Both the position numbers and the translations under genes were made by a program. The notes under the pieces are model-generated. The model was not told the origin of the DNA and did no database searches. It worked only from the letters and a program-made list of their open reading frames with translations. A DNA stretch of 37,574 nucleotides from Collinsella aerofaciens (lineage in GTDB: Bacteria; Actinomycetota; Coriobacteriia; Coriobacteriales; Coriobacteriaceae), in contig NZ_JADPCJ010000024.1 in assembly GCF_015670795.1 (NCBI RefSeq), positions 1-37,574 of the forward strand. Direction: 5' to 3'. This document shows positions 8,191 to 18,091 of the stretch, in pieces; position 1 is the first letter of the stretch; each line of letters starts with the position of its first letter.

Positions 8191-9468
8191 CTACATCACG
8201 GCGCGCAGCTCAAACCGGTCGCCGTTAATGCGGAACTGGCAGTTGCCGTTCATGCGCTCGACGGCAAGCATAATGCTCTTGGTGCCAAAGCCGTGCCCAG
8301 TGTGCTGAGCCACGGGCATGCCGTCGACCATGTGCGGCGCACGGCCAAACGTGTTGGAAACCAGCAATAGAAGCTGACCGTCTTCGTAGCGAAGGTCCAG
8401 GTCGACAAACCGCTTGCCTTCGGGGGCGGCGCTCGCCGCGGCGATGGCATTGTCCAGGGCGTTCGATACCACACTGAACAGATCGACATCGCCCACGTGG
8501 ACGGTCTCGGGCACGGCGGCGCGCAGGTCGGCGGTGATGCCGTGCGCGTTGATGTCCGCAGAAAGCGACGAGAGCGCAATGTTGACCGTTTCGTTGGCGC
8601 AGTAGCGGCGCACGGCGGTGCGGTCGTTGGTCTCGCAGAGCGCGTCGATGCGCTCGAGCGCTTCATCGGTGTGACCCTCTTCGATCAGGGCCGCTAGACC
8701 GCGCAGGTAGTGGCGCATGTCGTGACGGAGAACCGAGAGCTCGCGTCCGGACTGGCGCCAGGCTTCGAGCTCTTTGATGGCCGCGCTGTCGCGGGTCGCG
8801 AGCATCCAGCGCTCGCGCTCGGCGATTTCCTTTGCCTCGTATTCGCGAAGGTAGACGGCAAGAAACATAAGGTAGAAGGCGCAGAGGGCGAACGCCAAAA
8901 ACTCAACCGTCACCACGGAGCCCGAGTGGAAGAGCGTGGTATAGACGTTGGTGGCGTAGTCGAAGATGTAGTAGACGAGCGGCAGGATGAGCAGAATTTC
9001 CAGCTCGGTGGGGCTTTTGATCGCCAGGCGGGGGCCGATGTCGCTTGCCCAATGCAGCAAGACGGCAAAGACGCCGAGTGTGGTGATGATGCGCGCCGCG
9101 TAGTACGCGACCTGCGAATCGGTGGCGGCGAATGCGGCGATGCCCATCCAGTTGCTAAACTGGCAGCTCAGGTAGGCACTGGTAACGCCCAGGATGGCGA
9201 GCAGCGGACTCAGGCGATAGCGTACGCACAGGTAGACGACAAGCGGCAGATGCACGACGAGCGGATAGGCCTGTCGGGCGAAAAGCTCGCCGCCGACGGC
9301 ATTGGCGAGGCAGAATGCACATCCGGTTACGGCGCCGACCCCCACCAGCTCGAGCGAATGGCGGCCGTTGATCTCGACACCGCACAGCGCCGCCGAGGCA
9401 AAGACGCCAAAGAGCAACGTCGTCGCATGGTGGATTGCCCAAAGTACCAGTTCTGCCGAGGAAAGCAT
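8191..9468 (-). CDS. AgrC-like sensor histidine kinase
   Basis: 425 residues. The N-terminal 200 residues hold about six hydrophobic membrane segments. A cytoplasmic helix follows, with the H-box LRHDMRHYLRG in which a His is phosphorylated. The GHKL ATPase domain has the N-box NALDNAIAA and the G-box HGFGTKSI. This layout matches the AgrC/NatK group, which senses peptides or membrane signals. The start at 9468 overlaps the regulator stop by one base (TGATG) and has GGGAG upstream. The longer frame is rejected because it runs through the regulator gene. The signal is unknown and no AgrB/AgrD-type genes are adjacent. Confidence 0.92.
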   Translation of the reverse strand: MLSSAELVLWAIHHATTLLFGVFASAALCGVEINGRHSLELVGVGAVTGCAFCLANAVGGELFARQAYPLVVHLPLVVYLCVRYRLSPLLAILGVTSAYLSCQFSNWMGIAAFAATDSQVAYYAARIITTLGVFAVLLHWASDIGPRLAIKSPTELEILLILPLVYYIFDYATNVYTTLFHSGSVVTVEFLAFALCAFYLMFLAVYLREYEAKEIAERERWMLATRDSAAIKELEAWRQSGRELSVLRHDMRHYLRGLAALIEEGHTDEALERIDALCETNDRTAVRRYCANETVNIALSSLSADINAHGITADLRAAVPETVHVGDVDLFSVVSNALDNAIAAASAAPEGKRFVDLDLRYEDGQLLLLVSNTFGRAPHMVDGMPVAQHTGHGFGTKSIMLAVERMNGNCQFRINGDRFELRAVM

Positions 9469-10190
9469 CAGCGTCTCCCGCCCTCGAACCGCACCGCAAA
9501 GTAGGCGTCTTGGAATCCCTGCTTGCAGCTGCGCGCGAGCGGTATGCACGCGCCCGAGCGCATGACGATTTCCGTGCGATTGAAGTGGTCGATGTTGCGC
9601 AGATTGACCTGGTAGCTGCGGTGGCACTTAAAGAAGGTCGCGTTTTGGGCCAGCCGGTCCTCGATGCTGCGGAACGGCTCGAGCGCCTCGATATCGCGGC
9701 CATCGCGCAGGTGGAAGACCACGTGCTTGTTGCGAGCCTCGGCATATTCGATATCGGATAGGCGCAGGGCATGGTAGCCAAAGGACGTCTTGATGACGAG
9801 TTCGTCGATCGTTGCCGGACGCAGGCTCGACAGCTCGTCGAGCAGTTGCGCCACGCGCTCGTAGGTCACGGGTTTGAGCAGGTAGTCGAAGGCGCGGACC
9901 TCGTAGGACTCAAGCGCGAACTCGGGCGATGAGGTCAGAAACACCAAGCGCACGGCGGTATCGGATTGGCGCAGCTCGCGGGCGGTGTCCATGCCGTTGA
10001 CGAGCGGCATGATCATGTCGAGCATGATAATGTCGGCGCGCGATGCGGCATGGCGTGCCAGCAGGTCCTCGCCGCGCGTGACGAGTGCAACATCGACCGC
10101 CGTACCCGTCTCGGCCGACCAGCGGTTGATCATGCGGTGCAGGTTATCTAGAAAGGCGACGTCGTCGTCGCAGGCGATGATTCTGAGCAT
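9468..10190 (-). CDS. LytTR-family response regulator
   Basis: 240 residues. The receiver domain spans about 1-120, with the acidic pocket CDDD at residues 8-11, the phosphoacceptor aspartate in IIMLDMIMP, and the KP lysine in YLLKPV. The LytTR DNA-binding domain lies at about 135-235 and ends with the usual CHRSYQVNLRNI and PLARS motifs. AAGGGGG lies before ATG 10190. It is the first gene of a two-gene operon with the kinase. It is divergent from nadA, but its target genes cannot be named. LytTR regulators usually bind paired direct repeats, and I could not identify such repeats here. Confidence 0.93.
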   Translation of the reverse strand: MLRIIACDDDVAFLDNLHRMINRWSAETGTAVDVALVTRGEDLLARHAASRADIIMLDMIMPLVNGMDTARELRQSDTAVRLVFLTSSPEFALESYEVRAFDYLLKPVTYERVAQLLDELSSLRPATIDELVIKTSFGYHALRLSDIEYAEARNKHVVFHLRDGRDIEALEPFRSIEDRLAQNATFFKCHRSYQVNLRNIDHFNRTEIVMRSGACIPLARSCKQGFQDAYFAVRFEGGRR

Positions 10191-10397
10191 ATTGGGCCCC
10201 CTTAGTACCTCGATTTTGCCACATCGTGCACGCGCCGCCCGCGGGGGTGCGTTCCATTTGCGCCCCACGGTACGCAACTCGCGCCGAGTGGTATTGCGGT
10301 GGCGAAAGATGCCTCCTGCGCTATCGAGAGCTCGACTATCCTCAGCTTGCCAGTTCGAAAATGGACCTGCCGCATGATTGAATCTTTTTCCAACTTT

Positions 10398-10441
10398 ACA
10401 CCTAGGTTTACAGCTGTCTTGTCAGCTGTAAACCTAGGTGT
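10398..10441. promoter_or_regulatory. probable NiaR operator
   Basis: A perfect 19-bp inverted repeat, ACACCTAGGTTTACAGCTG and its complement, flanks TCTTGT. It covers the -35 box and the whole spacer of the nad promoter, the expected position for a repressor. NiaR, encoded last in the same operon, is the obvious ligand. That link is inferred. Confidence 0.75.
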
Positions 10442-10447
10442 CATACT
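10419..10447 (+). promoter_or_regulatory. nad operon promoter
   Basis: TTGTCA (10419-10424), a spacer of exactly 17 bases, then CATACT (10442-10447). It ends 35 bases before the nadA start. The -35 box sits in the centre of the palindrome. Confidence 0.7.
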
Positions 10448-10482
10448 AAAGCCCCAAGATTCGCCAAAAGAGAGGGGCCTTG

Positions 10483-11508
10483 ATGGCACAGAGCGCGAAC
10501 ATGGATGCATCGGAGCTTGTACGCGATATCGCGGCCGGCCTGGCATCGGCAACGACGGCAACGGAGCGCGCGGCACTGGTGCCTGCAGAGCTCGTCGAGG
10601 CCATTCAGCAACTAAAAACCCAACGTGACGCAGTGATCCTGGCGCACTATTATGTGGCGCCCGAGGTTCAGGCTGTGGCCGATTTCGTCGGCGACAGCTT
10701 CTACCTGGCAAAGCTCGCCAAGAGCCTGCCGCAGCAGGCTATCGTGCTGTGCGGCGTGGAGTTTATGGGCGAGAGCGCCAAGCTGCTCAACCCCACCAAG
10801 ACCGTGCTACTGCCCGAGCCGGGCGCGGACTGCCCCATGGCGCACATGGTCAAGCGCGAGACGGTCGACGCAGCGCGCGCCGAGTATGGCGACGACCTGG
10901 CCGTGGTGTGCTACGTCAACTCGACGGTCGAGATCAAGAGCTGGAGTGACGTGTGCGTTACCAGCTCTAACGCCGTCAAGATCGTCTCCGAGCTGCCGCA
11001 GCAGCACATCTTGTTCATTCCCGACCAGAACTTGGGCCGCTTTGTGGCCGAGCAGGTGCCCCAAAAGCACGTCATCCTCAACAACGGCTACTGCCCGCGT
11101 CATCACATCATCACCGTCGAGCAGATCGTCGACGCGCAGGAGGCGCACCCCGACGCGCTCGTGCTGGCGCACCCCGAGTGCAAGGCCGACGTCCTGGCCG
11201 AGGCCGACTACATCGGCTCTACTGCCGGCATCATCAAGTATGCCGAGGAGTCGGACGCCAGCGAGTTCATCATCGTGACGGTCCGCGGCGTGCTCTACGA
11301 GCTTGAACGCCGCTGCCAGGGCACTGGCAAGAAGTTCTACTTCCCTGCGGTGCAGCCCACCTGCGTCAACATGGATCTCATCACGCTCGAAAAGCTCGTG
11401 CACTGCCTGGAGACGGGCGAGGGCGAGGTGCAGATTGGCGTGTCGGACGAGGCCGCCGATCAGGCCAAGCTCACGCTCGACCGCATGCTCGAGTACGCGG
11501 CGCGCTAA
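10483..11508 (+). CDS. nadA: quinolinate synthase A
   Basis: 341 residues. NadA condenses iminoaspartate (from NadB) with dihydroxyacetone phosphate to quinolinate, using a [4Fe-4S] cluster. The three cluster cysteines appear to be C90 (LCGVEF), C204 (GYCPRH) and C294 (QPTCVN), with the spacing of the Bacillus-type enzyme. HYYVAPEVQ and the GESAK motif support the family. GAGGGG lies 5 bases before the ATG at 10483. A TTG one codon upstream is the alternative. It is the first gene of nadA-nadB-nadC-niaR. Confidence 0.96.
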   Translation: MAQSANMDASELVRDIAAGLASATTATERAALVPAELVEAIQQLKTQRDAVILAHYYVAPEVQAVADFVGDSFYLAKLAKSLPQQAIVLCGVEFMGESAKLLNPTKTVLLPEPGADCPMAHMVKRETVDAARAEYGDDLAVVCYVNSTVEIKSWSDVCVTSSNAVKIVSELPQQHILFIPDQNLGRFVAEQVPQKHVILNNGYCPRHHIITVEQIVDAQEAHPDALVLAHPECKADVLAEADYIGSTAGIIKYAEESDASEFIIVTVRGVLYELERRCQGTGKKFYFPAVQPTCVNMDLITLEKLVHCLETGEGEVQIGVSDEAADQAKLTLDRMLEYAAR

Positions 11509-11511
11509 GCC

Positions 11512-11546
11512 AATGTGACATGAGGGACCATCCCTTATGCCACATT
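11512..11546 (+). other. hairpin between nadA and nadB
   Basis: The arms AATGTGACATGAGGGA and TCCCTTATGCCACATT pair over 16 positions with one A-C mismatch, one G-T pair and a 3-base loop. It starts 3 bases after the nadA stop. There is no T-run, so an mRNA processing, stability or coupling element is more likely than a terminator. Confidence 0.6.
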
Positions 11547-11564
11547 ACAAGGGAGAGGATTCCT

Positions 11565-12941
11565 GTGGAAACCAAACAATACCCCGATATGGAGTGTGAC
11601 GTCGTCATTGCCGGTTGCGGCGTGGCGGGCCTGTATGCGGCTCTCAATCTGCCGACGAGCACGCGCGTGATCATGCTTTCCAAGGGCGCCGTCGATGAGT
11701 GCGATTCGATGCTCGCGCAGGGCGGCATTTGTGTGCTGCCCGAAGGCTCGGACTACGATGCCTTCTTTGAGGACACCATGCACGCCGGCCATTACGAGAA
11801 CCGCCGCGAGAGTGTTGACATCATGATTCGCTCGAGCCGCTCGGTCATCAACGACCTGCTGGCCATGGGCGTGGACTTTGAGCGTAAGGCCGACGGCAGC
11901 CTCGACTTTACCCGCGAGGGCGCGCACAGCCGCCCGCGCATCGCCTTCCATGCCGATATTACGGGCAAGGAGATTACGACCAAGCTGCTCCAGGCTGTCC
12001 GCAAGCTGGACAACGTGCAGATTTTGGAGCACGTTGCCATGACCGACATCCTGACCGCCGAGCGCGATGGCGCCACGGTGTGCACCGGCGTCGTCGCCGT
12101 CGCCGTGGACGAGGACGATTCAGCTCGCCCCGCCGACGAGCTGGCAAATGCCGCCGAGGGCGTGCATGTCGGCGGGCCGTTTAAGATCCATGCCCGCCAT
12201 ACGCTGTGGGCGACAGGTGGCATCGGCGGCGTATACGACCATTCGACCAACTACCCACAGCTCACGGGCGACGCCTGCTACATCGCTCAGGAGCATGGCA
12301 TTAAGATGGAGCACCTGGACTACGTGCAGATCCACCCCACGGGACTGTTCTCGCCGCAGCCGGGCCGCACCTTCCTGATCAGCGAGAGCTGCCGCGGCGA
12401 GGGCGCGATTTTGCTCAACGCCGCCGGTGAGCGCTTTACCGACGAGCTGCAGCCGCGCGACGTGGTCGCCGCCGCTATTCGCGAGCAGATGAAGCAGGAC
12501 GGCACCGAGCACGAGTGGCTGAGCTTTGCCCCCGTCGAGCGCGACGTGGTGACCGGGCACTTTGCCAACATCCGCGCGCGCTGCCTGGAGGACGGCCGCG
12601 ACATCTTGGACGAGCCCATCCCCGTTACGCCCACGCAGCACTACTTTATGGGCGGCGTGTGGGTCGACAAGGACGGCCGCACCTCGATGCCCGAGCTCTA
12701 CGCCGCGGGCGAGACGGCTTGCAACGGCGTTCACGGCAAGAACCGCCTTGCATCAAACAGCCTGCTCGAGGCGCTGGTCTGGGGTCGTCGCGCCGCGTGG
12801 TACATGCGCACCGGCGAGTCGCTGGCCGTGGAGCAGGCGGGCGATCCCGTGCTCGATGGTCGTCATCGCGCCCTGAGCGCCGACACCCTGGCAATCGATG
12901 ATTTGGCCCGTGCCGCCGGCACGCAGGCCGTGGAGGAGTAG
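11565..12941 (+). CDS. nadB: L-aspartate oxidase
   Basis: 458 residues with a GTG start preceded by GGGAGAGG. NadB oxidises L-aspartate to iminoaspartate using FAD. The dinucleotide-binding motif GCGVAG lies at residues 17-22. The family segments LAQGGI, the TGGIGG strand, IHPTG and the C-terminal HGKNRLASNSLLEAL are present. The protein is about 60-80 residues shorter than E. coli NadB because most of the helical C-terminal domain after the FAD-binding motif is missing. Catalytic parts look intact. Three bases separate it from nadC. Confidence 0.95.
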   Translation: METKQYPDMECDVVIAGCGVAGLYAALNLPTSTRVIMLSKGAVDECDSMLAQGGICVLPEGSDYDAFFEDTMHAGHYENRRESVDIMIRSSRSVINDLLAMGVDFERKADGSLDFTREGAHSRPRIAFHADITGKEITTKLLQAVRKLDNVQILEHVAMTDILTAERDGATVCTGVVAVAVDEDDSARPADELANAAEGVHVGGPFKIHARHTLWATGGIGGVYDHSTNYPQLTGDACYIAQEHGIKMEHLDYVQIHPTGLFSPQPGRTFLISESCRGEGAILLNAAGERFTDELQPRDVVAAAIREQMKQDGTEHEWLSFAPVERDVVTGHFANIRARCLEDGRDILDEPIPVTPTQHYFMGGVWVDKDGRTSMPELYAAGETACNGVHGKNRLASNSLLEALVWGRRAAWYMRTGESLAVEQAGDPVLDGRHRALSADTLAIDDLARAAGTQAVEE

Positions 12942-12944
12942 ACC

Positions 12945-13805
12945 ATGAATCCCATTACCATGAAGCTCGTCGTCGATGATCTGATTCTGCAGGCCCTGCG
13001 CGAGGACATTACGTTTGAGGACGTGAGCACGGCGAGCGTGTGCCCCACGGCGCGTCCCGCCACGGTGGAGCTCATCGCCAAAGCCGATGGCATCATCGCG
13101 GGACTTGATGTGTTCGCCCGCACCTTTGAGCTGCTGGATCCGCAGAGCTCGGTGCTGTTTGATGTTGCCGACGGTGACGAGGTGCACGCCGGCGACCACG
13201 TGGGTCAGGTGCGTGGCGATGCGCGCGTGCTGCTTTCGGGCGAGCGCGTGGCACTCAACTACCTGCAGCGCATGAGCGGCATCGCTACCTATACGCACAG
13301 CATGGCCGCGGCGCTCGAAGGAACCAAGACCGTGCTCGTCGACACGCGTAAGACCACGCCGGGCATGCGCGTCTTCGAGAAGGCTGCGGTCGAGATTGGC
13401 GGCGGCAGCAACCACCGTTACAACCTGTCGACGGCCGTCATGCTCAAGGACAACCACATCGACGCCGCCGGTGGCGTGGCACGTGCGATTGAGATGGCGC
13501 GCGCCCATGCGTCGTTTACCACGACGGTCGAGATCGAGTGCGAGAACCTGGATATGGTGCGCGAGGCTGTGGAGGCCGGCGCCGATATCATCATGCTCGA
13601 CAACATGACCCACGACGATATGGCCGCCGCGATTGAGCTTATCGCCGGCCGCGCCAAGACCGAGTGCTCGGGCAATGTGGATGCCAGCAATATCCGCGCC
13701 CTGGCTGATCTGGGCGTCGACTACATTAGCTCGGGGGCGTTGACGCACTCTGCGCCGATTCTCGACCTCTCGCTTAAGCACCTGCGTCTGCTGGACGGTA
13801 AATAA
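12945..13805 (+). CDS. nadC: nicotinate-nucleotide pyrophosphorylase (carboxylating)
   Basis: 286 residues. It converts quinolinate and PRPP to nicotinic acid mononucleotide with loss of CO2. The type II phosphoribosyltransferase core shows the basic motifs DTRKTTPGMR and GGGSNHRYNL, and LKDNHI with the conserved Lys. The C-terminal barrel strands EIECEN, DIIMLDN and VDYISSGALTH follow. The SD GGAG overlaps the nadB stop. Its TAA stop overlaps the niaR ATG by one base. Confidence 0.97.
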   Translation: MNPITMKLVVDDLILQALREDITFEDVSTASVCPTARPATVELIAKADGIIAGLDVFARTFELLDPQSSVLFDVADGDEVHAGDHVGQVRGDARVLLSGERVALNYLQRMSGIATYTHSMAAALEGTKTVLVDTRKTTPGMRVFEKAAVEIGGGSNHRYNLSTAVMLKDNHIDAAGGVARAIEMARAHASFTTTVEIECENLDMVREAVEAGADIIMLDNMTHDDMAAAIELIAGRAKTECSGNVDASNIRALADLGVDYISSGALTHSAPILDLSLKHLRLLDGK

Positions 13806-14350
13806 TGAACGCCCGCGAGCGTCGCCGTGCCATCATGGCCGTGCTCGAGCGAGCCAAGGGACCCGTATCGGGCAGCGCGCTTGCCCACGAGGTGGGTGTG
13901 AGCCGCCAGGTCGTGGTGCAGGACATCGCCCTGCTGCGCGCCGATGGGCACGATATCGTGGCGACCAATCGCGGCTACGTGCTGCAGGAGGCCGCGAGTA
14001 GCCCCGCCGTGCCCACGCGTCTTGTTAAGGTGCGCCACAGTGTGGAGCAGGCGGGCGACGAGCTCACGAGTATCGTCGACGCGGGTGGCGCCGTGCTCAA
14101 CGTGATCGTCAACCATCGTGTGTACGGCAAGATCACGGCCGACCTGGACATCCGCAACCGTCGCGATGTTGAGCGCTATCTGCGCGATATCGAGAGCGGC
14201 AAGAGTTTTCCGCTGCTGACGGTGACGAGCGGCTATCACTTCCATCGCATCGCGGCGGAGGACGAACAGACTCTCGACGAGATCGAGGCCATGCTCAAGG
14301 AGAAGGGCTACCTAGCCGACTTGATGCCCTACGAGGACGATTTGTCCTAG
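13805..14350 (+). CDS. niaR: NiaR-type niacin-responsive repressor (HTH_11 + 3H domain)
   Basis: 181 residues. An N-terminal winged helix-turn-helix (about 5-60, GSALAHEVGVSRQVV) is followed by a 3H domain. The name-giving histidines are visible in VRHSVE, VNHRVYG and GYHFHR. In Bacillus and Thermotoga members (YrxA, TM1602) this protein represses NAD synthesis or niacin uptake genes when nicotinic acid binds. As the last gene of the nad operon it probably gives negative feedback through the palindrome at 10398-10441. Confidence 0.92.
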   Translation: MNARERRRAIMAVLERAKGPVSGSALAHEVGVSRQVVVQDIALLRADGHDIVATNRGYVLQEAASSPAVPTRLVKVRHSVEQAGDELTSIVDAGGAVLNVIVNHRVYGKITADLDIRNRRDVERYLRDIESGKSFPLLTVTSGYHFHRIAAEDEQTLDEIEAMLKEKGYLADLMPYEDDLS

Positions 14351-14367
14351 ACGACGCCGCATCTATA

Positions 14368-14434
14368 AGTTGCGGTGAAATAGTTCCTAAAATCGGCATC
14401 CAAGCCATAAAACAGGAACTATTCCACCGCAACT
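14368..14434. repeat. 67-nt hairpin repeat, copy 1
   Basis: The 21-bp arms start AGTTGCGGTGAAATAG and are complementary with one mismatch. The core is 25 bases. A second element of exactly 67 bases with the same outer 16 bases but a different, self-complementary inner stem lies at 28623-28689. Both have ATA before and GC after. Confidence 0.8.
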
Positions 14435-14472
14435 GCCAAGGGTCCCGCTCCAAATTAGCTGCCCATACAAGC

Positions 14473-14512
14473 AAAAGGAGGCCTCCGTGGCGATGCGGAG
14501 GCCTCCTTTTTT
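14473..14512. terminator. bidirectional terminator between niaR and ferredoxin
   Basis: The perfect 15-bp stem AAAAGGAGGCCTCCG / CGGAGGCCTCCTTTT has an 8-base loop. T-runs are available on both strands: TTTTTT after the plus arm, TTTT after the minus arm. It fits both converging units. Confidence 0.9.
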
Positions 14513-14550
14513 GTGCACGGTGTACTTTTGAGTGTGCAGGTGGGGAGTTG

Positions 14551-14736
14551 TTACTCCTCGACGATCTCGGTGATCGCGCCGGCGGGGCAAGCGTCCTGGC
14601 AAGCGCCACAGGCGACGCAGGAATCCTCGTCAGCGACGGTAGCGACGTCCTGGAGCTCCAGAACGCCAGCGGGGCAGGAGTCGACGCAAACGCCACAAGC
14701 GATGCACTCGTCGGCATCAATTACGGGATGAGCCAT
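14551..14736 (-). CDS. 2[4Fe-4S] ferredoxin
   Basis: 61 residues. Two classical clusters are bound by CIACGVCVDSCP in the first half and CVACGACQDACP in the second. This is the clostridial-type low-potential electron carrier of anaerobes. The start at 14736 has GAGAGGA upstream. The 22 extra codons of the longer frame lack an SD and add a basic tail foreign to the family. It would serve ferredoxin-linked enzymes such as the oxidoreductase at 34000, but no partner is adjacent. Confidence 0.95.
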   Translation of the reverse strand: MAHPVIDADECIACGVCVDSCPAGVLELQDVATVADEDSCVACGACQDACPAGAITEIVEE

Positions 14737-14797
14737 GGTAGTTTCCTCTCTGTTGACCGACGCTACAGGCGATGCGCGTCGGTTTGATTCGGGCAAA

Positions 14798-14825
14798 AAC
14801 ATACCACGGGAGCGACCGTTTGCAA
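14798..14825 (-). promoter_or_regulatory. ferredoxin promoter
   Basis: On the minus strand TTGCAA, a 16-base spacer and TATGTT lie about 60 bases before the ferredoxin start. Confidence 0.5.
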
Positions 14826-15110
14826 TACCCTCTGACCGGCATCTTCATACCGTTCGCCGAGTATGCCGCGGCTTACTAAAAAACATGCAGGTGAGGCCGT
14901 TGAGCTGCGCAAATGTTAGCTTCAGGTGACTTGAAATATAGGGCGATTGAGCGTGCTTGCGGAAACCGCATCCCGTAATCCACGTCCAAAACGGGACACA
15001 GTTCCAGACCCAAACCTCAGCCATCTCTACATAGAACTCGATAGATTTGCCCAGAACTCAAACAGGGCGTCTACCTGCGCATTTGAGAACCTAAACTCTC
15101 GGAGATAAGA
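14826..15110. other. non-coding stretch upstream of the dnaK control element
   Basis: No frame here has an SD and coding character, and I see no repeat or strong hairpin. It is less GC-rich than the flanking genes. It may hold only upstream regulatory DNA. Confidence 0.5.
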
Positions 15111-15144
15111 AATCTTATATGAATTGACTTAGATTTTGTATATT
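15111..15144 (+). promoter_or_regulatory. heat-shock control element of dnaK (probable HspR site)
   Basis: AATCTTATAT-N5-GACTTAGATTT followed by TGTATA is repeated, with only the N5 changed and one base inserted, upstream of clpB (25542-25578). HspR is encoded in this operon and is the likely ligand. The match to the Streptomyces HAIR consensus (CTTGAGT-N7-ACTCAAG) is poor. TATATT at 15139-15144 may be the -10 box. Confidence 0.65.
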
Positions 15145-15245
15145 CCGGCCCATAAGAGGATACACTACATCCTGAAAGACAAGCCGAAGCGCCGCGCGAC
15201 GGACCGTCGAGGCGGCGCGAACGCAAAAGAGAGAGGGAATTTCTA

Positions 15246-17138
<1,893 letters not shown>

Positions 17139-17140
17139 TC

Positions 17141-17983
17141 ATGTCCGCCCGTAAAGCTCGCACGGAGGCGGCTGCCGCTGGCGCCGCCCCCGTTGACTCT
17201 GAGGAGAAGGACGTGAAGATTCCCGTAGAGGCCGTCGACGATACCGAGGTCAACGAGACCGAGGCCGCCGAGGCTGCCGAGAACCAGGTAGAGGATTCCA
17301 ACAAGGAGGCGACGATGACCGAGGACGAGATGGTGGAAGCTGCTATCCGCGCCGGTGAGGAAGCCGCCGATAACGACTTTAAGCTCAAGTTCGAGCAGGC
17401 CCAAAAGGAGCTCGCCGACGTGCGCAGCGAGCTCGATGCTGCGGCAGAGGCCCAGAAGGCCGCCGAGGACAAGGCAAAGGACGCCACCGAGCGTACCGCC
17501 CGTCTTCAGGCCGACTGGGAGAACTTCCGTCGCCGCACTGCCAACGAGCGCATCGCCGAGCGCGAGCGCGCGACCGAGAAGCTCGTCACTGCGCTGCTGC
17601 CGGTGGTTGACGATATCGAGCGTGCAATCGACCATGCCCGTAGCCAGGAGCTTTCCGACGATTTTAAGCAGTTCGTCGATGGCGTTGACGCGGTGCATGC
17701 CAAGCTGCTCGATGTGTTTGCGCACGAGGGCGTTGAGCCCATCGACCCCAAGGGCGAGGCGTTCGATCCGCTCGAGCACCAGGCCGTGGGGCGTGTCGAG
17801 GACGCATCGCAGTACGACGAGACCGTCAACGACGTGTACCAGAAGGGCTACCGCATGGCGGATCGCATCCTGCGTTCCGCGATGGTGACGGTGACCTACG
17901 GTGGCGAGAAGCGCCCCGCACCGGAGCCCGAAGCGGCGCCCGAGGATGCTACGGCCGATGCGGCCGAGAGCACCGAGGAGTAA
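17141..17983 (+). CDS. grpE: nucleotide exchange factor GrpE
   Basis: 280 residues, long for the family (usually 180-220). The first ~75 residues are an acidic, Ala/Glu-rich extension. A long coiled coil follows (about 80-130), then the conserved core with FRRRTANER, and the beta-domain with GEAFDPLEHQAV and the terminal YGG. The ATG at 17141 lies 2 bases after the dnaK stop with a weak SD. An internal ATG at 17315 (residue 59) has a far better SD, AAGGAGG at 5 bases, so two isoforms or a later true start are possible. The leader region keeps the GC-rich codon pattern, so I retain the early start. Confidence 0.93.
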   Translation: MSARKARTEAAAAGAAPVDSEEKDVKIPVEAVDDTEVNETEAAEAAENQVEDSNKEATMTEDEMVEAAIRAGEEAADNDFKLKFEQAQKELADVRSELDAAAEAQKAAEDKAKDATERTARLQADWENFRRRTANERIAERERATEKLVTALLPVVDDIERAIDHARSQELSDDFKQFVDGVDAVHAKLLDVFAHEGVEPIDPKGEAFDPLEHQAVGRVEDASQYDETVNDVYQKGYRMADRILRSAMVTVTYGGEKRPAPEPEAAPEDATADAAESTEE

Positions 17984-17988
17984 TTGAG

Positions 17989-18022
17989 AAGGGCCCCGGG
18001 GCAACACCCGGGGCCCTTTCTG
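17989..18022 (+). terminator. attenuator-like hairpin between grpE and dnaJ
   Basis: The perfect 12-bp stem AAGGGCCCCGGG / CCCGGGGCCCTT has a 6-base loop and a short TTTCT tail. It sits inside the chaperone operon and could lower dnaJ-hspR transcription relative to dnaK-grpE. Confidence 0.6.
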
Positions 18023-18091
18023 ACCTAGTGCCATATGAAAGCATGGGCCGCCGCCCGCATGGACGGCGGACGTAACAGGAGAGGAGCTACG

